Positions 1 to 11,094 of a DNA stretch of 64,000 nucleotides are shown here, piece by piece. Each line of letters opens with the position of its first letter. Within the stretch, counting starts at the first letter, position 1. Under the pieces are notes generated by a model that did not search any database, was not told the DNA's origin, and saw only the letters and a list, made by a program, of their open reading frames with translations. The stretch comes from Lachancea kluyveri NRRL Y-12651 (taxonomy: Eukaryota; Ascomycota; Saccharomycetes; Saccharomycetales; Saccharomycetaceae), in NCBI GenBank assembly GCA_000149225.2, contig CM000688.1, forward strand, positions 930,001-994,000, read 5' to 3'. The position numbers and the translations under genes are program-made.

Positions 1-841
1 TGAACCAGATGAAGACGAAATTGAAACTATGAGGCAAGCCGAAAAATCTTCTGACGAAGAAGAATTAGACTCTGATAAAGAATCTGAAGATTCTGATTCC
101 GACTCTGATGAAGACATGGATGATGCTATCGAATCTGCTGCTGCTGAGGCAAATAAGAATATGACTAAGGCTCAACGTGATCGTCAATCTGCTATCATTT
201 CTTCCTATAGATTTGTCACCAAGTACAATTTCGACGATGAGTCTGGTAAATGGTGCGAATTCAAATTGGAATTGGCTGCCGAAACCGAAAAGTTGTTGAT
301 GGTCAACATTGTCGAAGACATTTGTCGTAAATCTGTGATTACGGAAGTTCCAAACATCGACCGTTGTGTTCACCCAGAACCAGAAAATGGCAAGCGCGTA
401 CTAGTTACTGAAGGTGTCAATTTCCAATCTATGTGGGATCAAGAAGCTTTTATTGATGTTAACGGTATCACCTCCAACGATGTCGCATCTGTTTTGAAGA
501 CCTACGGTGTGGAAGCTGCCAGAAACACTATTGTCAACGAAATCAATAATGTTTTCTCCCGTTATGCTATTTCCGTTTCCTTCCGTCATCTTGACTTAAT
601 TGCCGATATGATGACTAGGCAAGGCACCTACTTAGCTTTTAACAGACAAGGCATGGAATCTTCAACCTCATCATTGATGAAAATGTCTTACGAAACTACC
701 TGTCAATTCTTGACTAAGGCTGTCTTGGATAACGAGCGTGAAGAATTAAAGAGTCCTTCTGCCAAGATTGTCATGGGTAAATTAAATGGTGTCGGTACTG
801 GTTCCTTTGATATTTTGGCTAAGGTTCCAAATGCAAACTAG
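1..841 (+). CDS. RPA190: RNA polymerase I largest subunit, C-terminal part (partial)
   Basis: This is the 3' end of the gene for the largest subunit of RNA polymerase I, which transcribes ribosomal DNA in the nucleolus. The reading frame is open from base 2 and ends in TAG at 839-841, so about 279 residues are visible and the 5' part lies left of the window. The visible part starts with a very acidic Asp/Glu/Ser stretch, typical of the A190 jaw insertion. It is followed by the conserved carboxy-terminal jaw/cleft region, including the run VLKTYGVEAARNTIVNEI, which is nearly invariant in polymerase largest subunits. RPA190 heads the S. cerevisiae chromosome XV block that continues rightward here. 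The product is recognised from its motif and from the synteny. The ATG at 29 is an internal methionine, not the start. Confidence 0.95.
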   Translation, partial: EPDEDEIETMRQAEKSSDEEELDSDKESEDSDSDSDEDMDDAIESAAAEANKNMTKAQRDRQSAIISSYRFVTKYNFDDESGKWCEFKLELAAETEKLLMVNIVEDICRKSVITEVPNIDRCVHPEPENGKRVLVTEGVNFQSMWDQEAFIDVNGITSNDVASVLKTYGVEAARNTIVNEINNVFSRYAISVSFRHLDLIADMMTRQGTYLAFNRQGMESSTSSLMKMSYETTCQFLTKAVLDNEREELKSPSAKIVMGKLNGVGTGSFDILAKVPNAN

Positions 842-1457
842 GAAAAGAAACAAAAAGTTAAAAAAACAAAAGGAGAAACATTGCAGTTAAAAGAGGTTTG
901 TAGTGTTCAAAGTATTTAATATGTGTATTTAGAGATGTATTCATAGAGTATAAAATATATTACTTGACTTATGTTATTTCTGCTATTTATGTTTTTCACC
1001 AAATATCGATTTTTAGTAACGTTTATCTGGCCGACGAAAGTGAAAATTTGAACTTAAGATATAAACAAGGTTACCAATCAGCACTATTAAAAAGTAGTTA
1101 TTCCGATCAAAAATGCCTTAAAGATTAAACGTTCGTAAGTATACAAATCGGAGACTGGGCGGGATTATAAATATTTACGATTTGACTAAAAATATCAGTA
1201 TTATGAATTAAGAGGGAGGCAAAATATCTTACTGGTATTGCCATGGTCACAAAAATAGGAAAGATGCCAACGCTATACCATATGTTATGAAGCAAGGACT
1301 ACTAAATATTGAGTTACTAGATTTCGTAAATCGAAATAATGTTCAAAATAATAATGCTCAAGCACTACACATGACGAGTAAAATAATGTAAAATATAATG
1401 GTCGTTAATTTGACAAGCTAAAATACAAAATGAAGAAACGAAAATTCCTGGGCAACT
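842..1457. other. Intergenic, convergent 3' ends of RPA190 and FUN12
   Basis: This AT-rich stretch of 616 bases lies between two convergent genes. It should contain both 3' ends and terminators. I see no open frame of interest, no RNA gene motif and no repeat. Confidence 0.5.
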
Positions 1458-4418
1458 TCATTCGATACCGAAAGTCGCTTTTAATTTACGTAATAGCATC
1501 CAGTCAGATTTTGGAACTTGATCTCTGAAAGCTGGGTCTTTCAATGTGTCAATAGACCTTCTTGAAATCAAAGAGTATAAAGTATCCTTCTCATCAACGT
1601 GACGGCCCCAGATTGGTTGTTGACCAGATGGATCCTCCAAACGCATAGCAACACCAGCAGCAGTTTGGCCTCTTTTAACTTCGTTGACAGCTTGATGGTT
1701 AATTTCCAGGGAAGTTACCTTACCCAGTAACAGAACTTGCTTTTCCTTAGTGACTGGATCATTTTTCACAGTACAGATTGGAGTACCAACACGCAGGGAA
1801 CCTTCAATAACATCAACACCGATAATCATTGGGCCACGTTTGTTAATAATTTGTAAGGTGTTCAAAACACATGGGAAAATTGCATAGTCCAAAAAGTCTT
1901 TACGGCGTTGCTCCAACAATTTCTGTTGGTAAGCAGTGAAGGCATCGAATAAGTGGTAGATAATATCAGCATTGAAAATCTTAATGCCTTGTTCATCAGC
2001 GTATTGTTCAGCTTCCTTGTCAACTTTAACATCGAAACACAACATTACTGCATATTCCTTCGCCTTGTCCAACATTGTAGAGGCCTTCATAACGTCACGC
2101 TTATAAACAGGACCCAAACCAATAGACATAACTGGAATTCTCATGTCTTTCAAGAAATCTAGTAAAGCTTCCAACGAACCCAAGGTAGAAGCTTGGACAA
2201 CGACACCGCGGCCTGATGTATCAACAGAATCCAACAAACCAGTTAAATCGTCCATAACATCGTCCATCATTTCGTCCTCATCGTCATCAGGGCCAACAAC
2301 CAATAGCCTAGAACCAGAGACAGCCTTATCCAAATCATTAGCAGCAATCTTGACACCTAAAGCAGCCTTAACTTCTTTGTGGTGAACATATTCGGACTTC
2401 AAACGCAATTCACGCAATGGCTGAGGAGTCAATAATGCTCTAATCGTTGTGACAATTGGTCCATTCATACCACATAATACTATACGGTCACCCTCTCTCA
2501 AGTAACCATTGGACAAAATGACATCAATGGTGGTACCAAGACCTTCGATAACTTTGACTTCCAAGATAGTGGCTTCAACGTGGGACAAATACATCAATTG
2601 CTTAGACATTCTCTTTTGGGTCAATTCTAGCAACAACCATAACAAGTCAGGAACACCCTCACCAGTGACAGCGGAAGTTGGAACAATAGAAACATATTTG
2701 GAGATATTCTTGTTTTGGAAGTACAATTCAGAATTCAAACCTTGTTCAGCCAACGCCAATTTGATCGACTCCAATCTCGTTTCAAATTCTTGCTTAACAG
2801 CTCTTGGCTGTTGTTCGAAAGAGTCTCTAAATGAGTTGTTGGGAGTAGAATCCCAGTCGTATAATCTGTCAATCTTGTTCAATGCAACAACGAATGGAGC
2901 CTTTCTGTCTCTCAGTAATCTGATGGATTCAATAGTTTGCTGCTCCAAACCATGCATAATATCGATGACCAAAATGGCAATGTTACACAAAGAGGAACCT
3001 CTGGAACGCAAGTTGGTAAAAGATTCGTGACCTGGGGTGTCGATAACAAGCAAACCTGGAACGTCGAAGGTCTGCTTCTCATGAGTAGCCATTACCGCAG
3101 TTTTCTGCTTGATGGCATCAATTGGGAAGTAGGTAGCACCAATTTGTTGAGTAATACCACCAGCTTCACCACCTTGAACGTTGGTTTGTCTGATCTTATC
3201 CAATAGTTTGGTCTTACCTGTATCAACGTGACCCAAAATACAACAAATTGGAGAACGTAAGTCATTTTTAGTAGAGGGTAGAGATGGAGAAGCACTATAA
3301 TTGATTGCCGGTTGCTGTCTTTTAATCTCTTCAACTTTTACGTCTTCCTCTTCTTCTTCTTCTTGATTTTCTTCGATTTGTTCGTCATTTTCTTTTTCCT
3401 CAGATTTAGAAGATCCTTCTTGTTGTGGTTCGTCATCTTCCAACGCCAAGTTTTCCCAGTCATCGATTAGAGCTCCATCCTCATCTTCAGCACCAACTTT
3501 GGCTTCATCGATATCATTCTTCTTGGCTTCAGCAGCAAGCTTCTCAGCTTCCCTTTCTTCCTTAGACTTCTTCTTTTTCTTACCATAGACGACTCTCTTT
3601 GGCTTTTCGGGGGCCTCACTATCACCTTGTTTCTTGGCTAAACCAGCAACATGGATATTACCAGCGGCTAGTAAAGCAGCACGTCTCTTTTCCAACATTT
3701 TCTTTTCCTCCTTTTGCTTTCTGGTCAATAGTTTGCCTTCAGACTTCAACTTTTCACGCTTAGCCTTTTCCTTTTCCTTCTTCAATTTCTTGGCTTCTTC
3801 TTTTTCTTGCTCTTCTTTTTCCAAACGTTGCTGTTCTTCTTTTTCCAAACGTTCTTCTTCTTCTCTAGCAATACGCTCTTCTTCTTCTAGCTGTTTCTTC
3901 AATTCCAATTGACGTCTCAAGGCAGCCAAACCAGCTGGAACCTTCTTGCCACCCTTTTTCGTAGCAGGTTTACTGTCAGAATTCTTATTAGAATCCTTTT
4001 CAGCCTTGGCCTTAGCAGCAGCTTCGGCTTGCTGCTTATTCAGTTCCTTGTTCTTTTCTTTTTGAGCTTGCTGTTGAGCCTTCTTCTTGGCAGCTTGTTC
4101 CTTCTTCATTTGCTTCTCTTTCTCCTTCTTTTCCTTTTCCTTCTCCTTCTTAGATTTCAACACAGGTTTCTTTGGCTCTTCAGTTTCCTTTGTTTCCTGT
4201 TTCTTCTTAGATTTCTTCAAAGTGGACATGAAGTCAGCTTCGATAGCTTCAGCACCTTCAGCTTCGACACCTGGTGTAGCCTCAGCAGTAACGGCATTCG
4301 CATCAGTTTCTGGGGTGGCTTCTGGATTTGGGGTACCAAATTCTTCGGTTTGAGGAGCATCTTCTTCGAAGTCCTCATCCCAATAGTTTTGTTGATTTTT
4401 CTTACTCTTTTTAGCCAT
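1458..4418 (-). CDS. FUN12: Translation initiation factor eIF5B (GTPase)
   Basis: This GTPase promotes joining of the 60S subunit to the 48S initiation complex in the cytoplasm. The 986-residue product is close to the roughly 1000 residues of S. cerevisiae Fun12 and begins with the same [13 protein letters not shown]. The first 380 residues or so are a highly charged Lys/Glu region of low complexity, probably disordered or coiled. The GTPase domain follows: G1 GHVDTGKT near residue 398, G3 DTPGHESF near 455 and G4 NKID near 512. The beta-barrel domains II-IV of eIF5B come after it. The start is the ATG at 4416-4418. It is divergent from RBG1 with 228 bases between the starts, the same pair and orientation as on S. 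cerevisiae chromosome I. The long plus-strand frames over the charged region are codon shadows. Confidence 0.96.
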   Translation of the reverse strand: MAKKSKKNQQNYWDEDFEEDAPQTEEFGTPNPEATPETDANAVTAEATPGVEAEGAEAIEADFMSTLKKSKKKQETKETEEPKKPVLKSKKEKEKEKKEKEKQMKKEQAAKKKAQQQAQKEKNKELNKQQAEAAAKAKAEKDSNKNSDSKPATKKGGKKVPAGLAALRRQLELKKQLEEEERIAREEEERLEKEEQQRLEKEEQEKEEAKKLKKEKEKAKREKLKSEGKLLTRKQKEEKKMLEKRRAALLAAGNIHVAGLAKKQGDSEAPEKPKRVVYGKKKKKSKEEREAEKLAAEAKKNDIDEAKVGAEDEDGALIDDWENLALEDDEPQQEGSSKSEEKENDEQIEENQEEEEEEDVKVEEIKRQQPAINYSASPSLPSTKNDLRSPICCILGHVDTGKTKLLDKIRQTNVQGGEAGGITQQIGATYFPIDAIKQKTAVMATHEKQTFDVPGLLVIDTPGHESFTNLRSRGSSLCNIAILVIDIMHGLEQQTIESIRLLRDRKAPFVVALNKIDRLYDWDSTPNNSFRDSFEQQPRAVKQEFETRLESIKLALAEQGLNSELYFQNKNISKYVSIVPTSAVTGEGVPDLLWLLLELTQKRMSKQLMYLSHVEATILEVKVIEGLGTTIDVILSNGYLREGDRIVLCGMNGPIVTTIRALLTPQPLRELRLKSEYVHHKEVKAALGVKIAANDLDKAVSGSRLLVVGPDDDEDEMMDDVMDDLTGLLDSVDTSGRGVVVQASTLGSLEALLDFLKDMRIPVMSIGLGPVYKRDVMKASTMLDKAKEYAVMLCFDVKVDKEAEQYADEQGIKIFNADIIYHLFDAFTAYQQKLLEQRRKDFLDYAIFPCVLNTLQIINKRGPMIIGVDVIEGSLRVGTPICTVKNDPVTKEKQVLLLGKVTSLEINHQAVNEVKRGQTAAGVAMRLEDPSGQQPIWGRHVDEKDTLYSLISRRSIDTLKDPAFRDQVPKSDWMLLRKLKATFGIE

Positions 4419-4646
4419 GATTGGTTTGTGCTTGTGACCCTTTCAAAAAGGTTACGCTTGAGAGTAAATCGATCGCCAACTTAAAAGAGCTCATCAAGTT
4501 GAATCTGTTCGAAAAAATTTTCACGTCGTTTTTACGTCACAAAAATTTTTTTCTGATTCTTCTAACATGAGCTCATCGACATCTTGAACAACGATTGCAA
4601 TTAACATTGTGCCAAGAGTTCCAGCCCCAATAGATACACATTAAAC

Positions 4647-5756
4647 ATGTCTACCACTGTCGAAAAGATTAAGGCGATCGAAGATGAAATGTCCAAGACG
4701 CAAAAAAACAAAGCTACCTCTTTCCATTTGGGTCAGTTAAAAGCTAAGTTAGCCAAATTAAGAAGAGAGCTTTTGCAAGCTGCTTCCGCTGGCTCTGGTG
4801 GAGGTGGAGGTGCTGGTTTTGACGTTGCCAGAACGGGTGTTGCATCTGTTGGCTTTGTTGGGTTTCCTTCAGTCGGTAAGTCTACTTTGTTGTCAAAGCT
4901 AACCGGTACTGAATCTGAAGCCGCAGAATACGAATTTACCACTTTAGTTACCGTTCCAGGTGTTATCCGTTACAAGGGTGCCAAGATTCAAATGTTGGAT
5001 TTACCAGGTATTATTGATGGTGCTAAAGACGGGCGTGGTCGTGGTAAACAAGTTATTGCTGTTGCCAGAACTTGTAACTTGTTATTCATAGTCCTTGACG
5101 TTAATAAGCCTTTGCACCATAAGCAAATCATTGAAAAAGAGTTGGAAGGTGTGGGTATCAGATTAAACAAGCAACCTCCTGATATTATTGTCAAGAGGAA
5201 AGAAAGAGGAGGTATTTCGATCACAAACACCGTCCCACTAACTCATTTGGATCCCGATGGAATTAGAGCTGTTATGAGTGAATATAGAATCAACAGTGCT
5301 GAAATTGCCTTCAGATGTGATGCTACAGTCGATGATTTGATCGATATTTTGGAAGCGCCAAGTAGAAGATATATGCCTGCAGTTTATGTTCTGAACAAGA
5401 TTGACTCCTTGTCTCTAGAAGAATTGGAGTTGTTGTACAGAATTCCTAATGCTGTTCCAATTTCGTCCGGTAAAGAATGGAATTTGGACGAGTTGTTGGA
5501 GGTTATGTGGGACAGGTTAAATCTGGTACGTGTCTACACAAAACCTAAGGGTACCATGCCTGATTTCAATGATCCGATTGTCTTAAGGTCTGACCGTTCT
5601 TCCGTCAAAGACTTTTGTAACCAAATCCACAAATCTCTAGTGGATGACTTCAGAAGTGCTCTTGTGTATGGTAGCAGTGTTAAACATCAGCCTCAATACG
5701 TTGGTTTGAACCATGTTTTGGAAGATGAAGATGTCGTTACAATTTTGAAAAAGTAG
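4647..5756 (+). CDS. RBG1: DRG-family ribosome-associated GTPase
   Basis: This is a developmentally regulated GTP-binding protein of the OBG/DRG family. In yeast it binds the partner Tma46 and associates with translating ribosomes. The protein has 369 residues, the same length as S. cerevisiae Rbg1. A lysine-rich helical N-terminus and a Gly-rich linker lead into the G domain, with G1 [10 protein letters not shown] near residue 72 and G3 [16 protein letters not shown]. The DRG-specific helix-turn-helix insert follows, then NKID, and a C-terminal TGS domain beginning near VRVYTKPKG. The ATG at 4647 gives the expected N-terminus [15 protein letters not shown]. It shares a short divergent promoter with FUN12, another translation GTPase, so the two may be co-expressed. 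That last point is inference. Confidence 0.96.
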   Translation: MSTTVEKIKAIEDEMSKTQKNKATSFHLGQLKAKLAKLRRELLQAASAGSGGGGGAGFDVARTGVASVGFVGFPSVGKSTLLSKLTGTESEAAEYEFTTLVTVPGVIRYKGAKIQMLDLPGIIDGAKDGRGRGKQVIAVARTCNLLFIVLDVNKPLHHKQIIEKELEGVGIRLNKQPPDIIVKRKERGGISITNTVPLTHLDPDGIRAVMSEYRINSAEIAFRCDATVDDLIDILEAPSRRYMPAVYVLNKIDSLSLEELELLYRIPNAVPISSGKEWNLDELLEVMWDRLNLVRVYTKPKGTMPDFNDPIVLRSDRSSVKDFCNQIHKSLVDDFRSALVYGSSVKHQPQYVGLNHVLEDEDVVTILKK

Positions 5757-6118
5757 AGAATTAATGGAGAGAGAGAGAAAGGGGGAGGGACACGTTATGT
5801 CTATGCGTACTTGTGTGTGTGTGTGTGTGTGTTAGTTTGTTGTGAAGTCATTATATTGCATTGTTTTTATCTATTGAGAGTAAGAGAAAAAGAGGTTGAA
5901 AGGAGGACAGATTCTAGCTCCAGTATCCATCTGAAGCTTATGTACCATTATTTTTTTTTTTAATCTTTTTTTTATAGTTTAAATCTTATACTCGTCACTT
6001 TAAAATAAATCCTAATAAATTCCCCCCAATCGTTAATAATACATATGACTATTACAGAATAATACAAAAAAAAAAGCAACTATGAACCAAAACTTTCTTT
6101 TCCTTTCCAAAGAGTCGA
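5757..6118. repeat. Intergenic with (TG)n microsatellite
   Basis: This is the convergent gap between RBG1 and the YOR342C-like gene. It holds a purine tract (GA-rich, about 5766-5789), an alternating TG tract at about 5812-5832, and several A/T homopolymer runs around 5950-6080 that are typical of yeast terminators. Confidence 0.6.
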
Positions 6119-7030
6119 CTAATCCTGACCCATTGGGTGAGTGGCCATCCTTTTGGCCCTTGGCGTTGCATAGATACGACGAGGCGAAGATGATACAGTT
6201 GTTACAAATTGGTGTTTCCCCTCTTCCTCATTGTCGTTAGACGGTTCATTACGCCTTTTAGTAGAAAATGATAATACATTGGGAACCATACCACCGTTAG
6301 AACCAGGTCCCCAGAACAGTTCCTTAGCTCTGACACGCTCGCTGTAGTCTACTAGACCGGCACACCAGAATATCTGTTCATCTCTTAAATCATTGACCGT
6401 AGGTCTTAGAGATTTCACGTAGTTAAAGGCTTCTAGCAGAGAGACTGACGCGTTCATTTTCAAAACATGAGATATCAGCAAAGTGACAAGTTCCTCGTCA
6501 TTGCCATTGGTAGAAAAAACAAGGACATTTCCCAGCCCACACATCTTGAACAAAGTCAAGAAGTCGTTGAAAGATTCGAATTTTTGAACTCCCGATAAAG
6601 TGATGGTGTTTGCATTGTACTCGTTAATGTTACGGTACAGCAATTGATTCAAGTCAGGCTGTGGAGTTAAACACCGTTCATGTTCCGAGGTAGAAGAAGT
6701 ATTGATGTTCGCAAGTAGCTGTTTCAAATTGTCAGAGTTGGCCTGGTTATAATGAAGGATACGCTGTAGTTCATCATTTGAAGATGGAGAGCGGTCAAAA
6801 CCGCCGTCAATGTTAACCATGATGAAATCCTTTACAGGCATATTGTGGTAATACTCAGCGGCCTTCTTTGTAGAGATACCAACTGCAATGAAAAATTTAA
6901 TTTGGTGTTTAAAGAGAAATTCCTGCTGCGACAAAGTATTTAATGGGCCAAAAAAAACATTATTAGACAATTGTTGCGGTCTAATCTGATTTAAGGTGTT
7001 CGCCATTGCGAATTGGTTATGGAAAGACAT
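6119..7030 (-). CDS. YOR342C/YAL037W-like protein, phosphatase-like fold
   Basis: This 303-residue protein corresponds to the duplicated S. cerevisiae pair YOR342C and YAL037W, of unknown function; its place between RBG1 and TYE7 fits both parents. The middle of the protein resembles a dual-specificity phosphatase: a hydrophobic strand NVLVF, a loop of P-loop-like spacing (STNGNDEEL), a helix, then a segment around VKSLRPTVND that recalls the helix after the active site. The catalytic Cys-x5-Arg is absent, so if the resemblance is real it is a pseudophosphatase. The C-terminus carries a short basic stretch (PRAKRM). The ATG at 7028-7030 is the first in frame. The homology and position are seen or known; the fold is inference. 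Confidence 0.72.
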   Translation of the reverse strand: MSFHNQFAMANTLNQIRPQQLSNNVFFGPLNTLSQQEFLFKHQIKFFIAVGISTKKAAEYYHNMPVKDFIMVNIDGGFDRSPSSNDELQRILHYNQANSDNLKQLLANINTSSTSEHERCLTPQPDLNQLLYRNINEYNANTITLSGVQKFESFNDFLTLFKMCGLGNVLVFSTNGNDEELVTLLISHVLKMNASVSLLEAFNYVKSLRPTVNDLRDEQIFWCAGLVDYSERVRAKELFWGPGSNGGMVPNVLSFSTKRRNEPSNDNEEEGKHQFVTTVSSSPRRIYATPRAKRMATHPMGQD

Positions 7031-8196
7031 TGTATATTAGTCTTGCAGCGGTAGTAAAAAAGTAGGTCAATATGCGGAGATTAAAAAATCCTGTTAAAAG
7101 AACGGATTTATTGAGTATTTGGACTCGGAGTCGATGCAATTCGGCGCTCTGTGAAGACTCTACCAGATCCCGTCTTGAGAGCATATATCGAAGTTTCTAA
7201 AAGATGTCAGTGGATAGCTTCGCTACTTTTTTTCCCAAAATTTTTCACTTTTCTTTTTTATCTCTTTCTGGTTTCCCTGGCACCCGTGGATAGTTACAGA
7301 GGGTTTAATGGAAGTAACGAAAATGGTGCACGGATGCCTAAAGTGGCAGACCCACAGCAGATCATGTGACTCAGGTCGAGATTCATTCTGAATGGAGATA
7401 AGAGTTGATCGCAGAACGAACTTCATATACACAGGTTAAGAATTTTCATGCAATTGACGTTCCTCGTATTCAACAAGGTACTGTTGGCAATGATCTCTTG
7501 CTGAATAGACTGCGAACACCAAATGTTGTTCGCTTTCAGCCAGTACTTGTTTCGAATAAATCGATTTGGGTGCGTGGTGGTCATCAATTCCATGTACATA
7601 TCTGTCTGTTTCAGAGACACAACAAGGGTTGGTACAAGTATGACGTTTGGAAAGCAATCAGACAGAGACGGCGTTATGATGTGCTCATTCTCAAGCACAT
7701 CTTCTGTTCGTATTTGAGATGACTATTTTAAAAAGTCATGTACGAATACTTTCGGCGAGACTGGGGCCTGTTGTGTATTCTTGAATCAGAGTTCAAATTT
7801 GCGTAATTCATTCACTATTTCTTTTTTTCTTTTTTTCCTTCTTTCCAATTCCACCATGCAGCCAGCCAGTCATTTGTGATGAGCAAAAGTGACCTTACTG
7901 TTTGCTATGAATAAGTCATTTTGTAATAGTATCCATTTTTTTCCTTCTCCTCCGAAAGTCCACCGGTTGGTTTTCTTTTCTTAATAATACACGTATCATC
8001 ATAAACGTGTCATGCAGCATGGGAAAAAATGGTATCATTTCACCACGGGCTGTGCCTTTCCATAATTACGTAGCTCAAGAGGGCTTCATTCAGGATTTAA
8101 GAGGTGGAAGAAATCGAATGCAAGTATTCCAATTATCAAATAAATCCTTTGGATCGGCTCGGTTTGCACGTATATGTCTGAGAAATGTGTGAATAC
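7031..8196. other. Gene-free upstream region
   Basis: These 1.2 kb lie upstream of the YOR342C-like gene and contain no coding frame I can support. The short overlapping frames at 7405-7722 occur on both strands, match nothing I know and show no typical yeast codon bias. Pyrimidine-rich runs occur at about 7230-7262 and 7815-7850. Confidence 0.4.
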
Positions 8197-8511
8197 TGGG
8201 ACAATTGTTGAGATTCCATTTTTGATTAAGGCTATAATAATTTGGTATATGGTTATACTAGAAGTTCTCCTCCTCTTTCTAGGAATCCAGAAAAGAGAGT
8301 CGATAATTCCACATACAATTATTCATATATTCTCTTCCCTTTTATATGTTTTGGTTCATTATCCTATTACATTATCGATCCTTGCGTTTCAGCTTCCACT
8401 AATTTAGATGACTGTTTCTCATTCTTTATGTCACCTTATAACACCGTGTATGATAATATACTAGTAACACGAATACTAGTCGATGGTCGATAGTTGTATT
8501 TCGTTCCAACA
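8197..8511 (-). mobile_element. Solo LTR, Ty1/Ty2 delta-like (fossil)
   Basis: On the minus strand this 315-base segment starts TGTTGGAAC and ends with the CA expected of a Ty1-copia-group LTR. Over most of its length it lines up with the S. cerevisiae Ty1/Ty2 delta sequence as I remember it, including a near-invariant block at about 8373-8416. No internal element or second LTR is nearby, so it is a solo LTR. I see no matching 5-base target duplication, which suggests an old insertion. It lies 94 bases upstream of the tRNA-Met gene, the position that Ty1-type integrases prefer. The family call is from remembered sequence; a search against delta elements would settle it. Confidence 0.8.
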
Positions 8512-8605
8512 ATGTACGAAAACCGACGGACAGGTACGGTCACTGGATAGCAATTAAAATTTGGATACATCAGTTTTGTTCTGTTAGACCCAGTTAAAAT
8601 TATAA

Positions 8606-8678
8606 GCTTCAGTAGCTCAGTCGGAAGAGCGTCAGTCTCATAATCTGAAGGTCGAGAGTTCGAACCTCCCCTGGAGCA
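8606..8678 (+). tRNA. tRNA-Met (CAT), elongator
   Basis: This is a 73-base tRNA. The acceptor arms GCTTCAG and CTGGAGC pair, with one G-U, and are followed by discriminator A. The D arm GCTC/GAGC is present, the anticodon loop is CTCATAA with anticodon CAT, and the T arm carries GTTCGAACC (the B box). It is almost identical to the S. cerevisiae elongator tRNA-Met and unlike the initiator, which starts AGC. No intron is present. A T-run terminator follows within about ten bases. The delta-like LTR lies just upstream. Confidence 0.96.
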
Positions 8679-9578
8679 AGACTTTTTATCATGCATGGCT
8701 TACATCCGTTTAGCTTTCTTTTTCCGCGGAGTTTCTTTTGTTTTAATTGAACTAAAAGTACATTGGTCCTGAAATAAGGAATTCAGAATTCATTAAAAAC
8801 AAGCATTGGTGTTTTCAATCCCTCTATAAAAACGGATATACCCTATTGCACTGCACCAGAGCAGGAATGTAGAGATAATGTCTTCGACACCCGCTTTTTG
8901 ACCTAGACAATAGCCAAATATTAGTTATACGGTCCATTCCTTTAAAAACGTGCGTGCCAAGTGCGTAAAGAGAACCGGCAAACGTGGACAAATCGAGTTT
9001 GTTAAGCAACCATGTAAAGGCAAACCGTTGATTGAGAAGCAATGGAGTCACACAGAACAGCCTCTTTGCTAAAAAAAAAAGGAATTGTTGGAAAACGAAA
9101 AAAGAGAAACTAGGACCGAAAGGTTATTGAAAGTAAGAACCCAATTTCAAGAGCAGGTCAGCCTTAAAGGGTAATACAAGAAGACGCTGCAAATACATAC
9201 CATCGGAACAGAAAAACAAATGAATAAAACTATATAAAACTATATACAAATGGTCGTAACATCATGAAAAGTGTAAATAAATAATTGAAAAAAAAAATAA
9301 AAAAGAAAAAAAAAAAAAAAAAAAAAAAAAGTAACAAATAAAAGCATAAAGGCCGTCAGAAGAAAAGGTGGGTAGGACCAACACAACCTAGAAAATAGAA
9401 ACAGTGCTTAAAATTCTTGTTTAATGTACATATCGTAGTTTCTTCCCCTAATTGTATAACCCCCAAAAAAAGTAAGTCTGAAGAAAAATTACTCTTCTCT
9501 CCATTTTTTTTCGTTTTTTTTTTTTTTCCGAACCCAGAAAACAAGTCTATCATTAAAAATTTGTGTCTTCATCTATCA
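8679..9578. other. Gene-free region downstream of tRNA-Met, with poly(A) tract
   Basis: I find no supported gene in these 900 bases. An uninterrupted A25 tract occupies 9306-9330 in a longer A-rich segment from about 9284. A T-rich stretch near 9505-9530 lies just past the 3' end of TYE7 and may belong to its terminator. Confidence 0.45.
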
Positions 9579-9717
9579 TTAATTGCTGGTGGTTTTTAAA
9601 GATTCCAGCTCTCTTTTTAGTCTTTGGACCTCCATTTCGTAAAGTCTTTCGTTGTTTTGCAAGTATAGGATATAATCCACAGCCTTTTCCAAAATCATGC
9701 TCTTGTTAAGTTTTGGT

Positions 9718-9750
<33 letters not shown>

Positions 9751-10409
9751 GCGGCGGCGGCAGCATTGCTAGAAGGAGTGGAGTTTGCCTGCTTTGGTTT
9801 CACAGAGTCACCAACTTCAAAAGCGGTTTCCTCACTGGCGACCCATGGGATAATTTGTTGCAGTTTAGCAATCTTGGTATTGATGTTTATTCTATAACGT
9901 TTTTCTATCTTGTTGTGTGTTTGTTTCTGATGAGCTGTCAATCTCTTCCTTGGTGCTCTCTTCTTCTTTTGCTGAGCGTTAGGCTTAGCGTCGTCCTGGT
10001 CGGTTGTGGGCGTGGCCGGAGGCAAATCCAAAGGAAGAGGCAGCTGTTCGAAATCAGGAACAAACTTGAGTTCACTCTCCTCTTGCTTTACCATGTTTGG
10101 AGAATTGGACAGGGAAACGTCATTACTGGCTGTGAACAGCGTATCAGAGTCGGAGCCCTGAGTTAGCATTGCATTACTATCGAACAGAGAAGTGAACTGG
10201 TCCAGGGGAGAACCAGCAGAAGAAGTAGAGGCAGATGAGATACTGTCCTTACCTTCGCCGACCTGAGCGGCGTCGAACCATACACCGGTAGCGGTGGAGG
10301 TGGAAGGCTCATCATTCAACTTTGCGTCGTAGCCTTCAAAGGTCGAAAGCTTGCTGTTGTTTTGAAACAACCATTCGTCGAAATTAGCAGAAGTAGTAGT
10401 GGCGTCCAT
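9579..10409 (-). CDS. TYE7: bHLH transcription factor, glycolysis activator
   Basis: This is a basic helix-loop-helix factor of the SREBP-like Tye7 type, which activates glycolytic genes through CACGTG E-boxes in the nucleus. Of its 276 residues the first 145 are acidic and Ser/Thr-rich, probably the activation region. The basic region and helix 1 follow, with KIEKRYRININTKIAKL carrying the SREBP-type tyrosine. A long loop ends in 16 alanines (9717-9764), and helix 2 is LNKSMILEKAVDYILYLQNN. The loop is long in S. cerevisiae Tye7 too, but the polyalanine is not something I recall there. The ATG at 10407-10409 is in a good context. A very large upstream gap suggests complex regulation. Confidence 0.94.
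9717..9764 (-). repeat. Polyalanine-coding GCN repeat in TYE7
   Basis: Sixteen consecutive Ala codons, mainly GCT with a run of GCC and one GCA, lie in the loop between helix 1 and helix 2 of the bHLH domain. The near-pure codon run suggests recent slippage expansion. Confidence 0.9.
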
Positions 10410-11059
10410 TGCAGAATTTACGGAGTGTATTAGAATATCAGTGCTTGATTGGCCTTGCTTACGGGAAAGGTAGAAAAATAAGGGGATTAAAACGAATACA
10501 AGAACACGATCCAGAAGAGAATACGGCTGGGGTCCATCTACTTTTATACCTTGGAATTCCGAATGGGTGTGTTTGCGTCAGAGACCTCTTTGCAAAACCG
10601 TGCCCAACATCTCTACGAAGCGGAGATTTTTTTTTTTTTTCACTGATGGGCCCAGAATTTTCTTCCGGAAAAATCACGCCAAAAAAAAGAAACGAAGGCA
10701 CGAGGAAAAGGTATACGCAAAACATTCCTGCAGATAAGAAGCCCACGCTACCTACGATAATAAGAGGAAGCCAATGTAGAAGCCACTACGATGATCCAGG
10801 CAAAAAAGAAAAAGGACAGACAGGGCAGAGACGCAGACACGCATACACAGACGTTGGAGGCTCCGGGGATTGACGTTCCAATCGGTCCTCGGAGCCCATG
10901 CCCTGGGCAGTGCAGAGCACATTTCAATAGCGTGGGATAGATCGTATTGTACATTGTAAGTATTATGCTGCAGTTGTTTCAGCAAAGCACGTATGTTTGG
11001 TAACCACTCTTTCGTCTTACAAAGTCTTAACTTCTGGAGCTCTTGTTCCCCTAATTTTC

Positions 11060-11094
<35 letters not shown>

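Noticed and set aside
3909-4484. 191-codon plus-strand frame rich in Leu/Phe that looks like a membrane protein
   Set aside because: It is the complement of the Lys/Glu-rich N-terminus of FUN12.
7405-7722. Overlapping frames of 60-105 codons on both strands
   Set aside because: No family resemblance, no codon bias and no conserved neighbours. Probably chance frames.
10409-10873. 154-codon frame divergent from TYE7
   Set aside because: It starts within the TYE7 promoter, crosses homopolymers and matches nothing recognisable.
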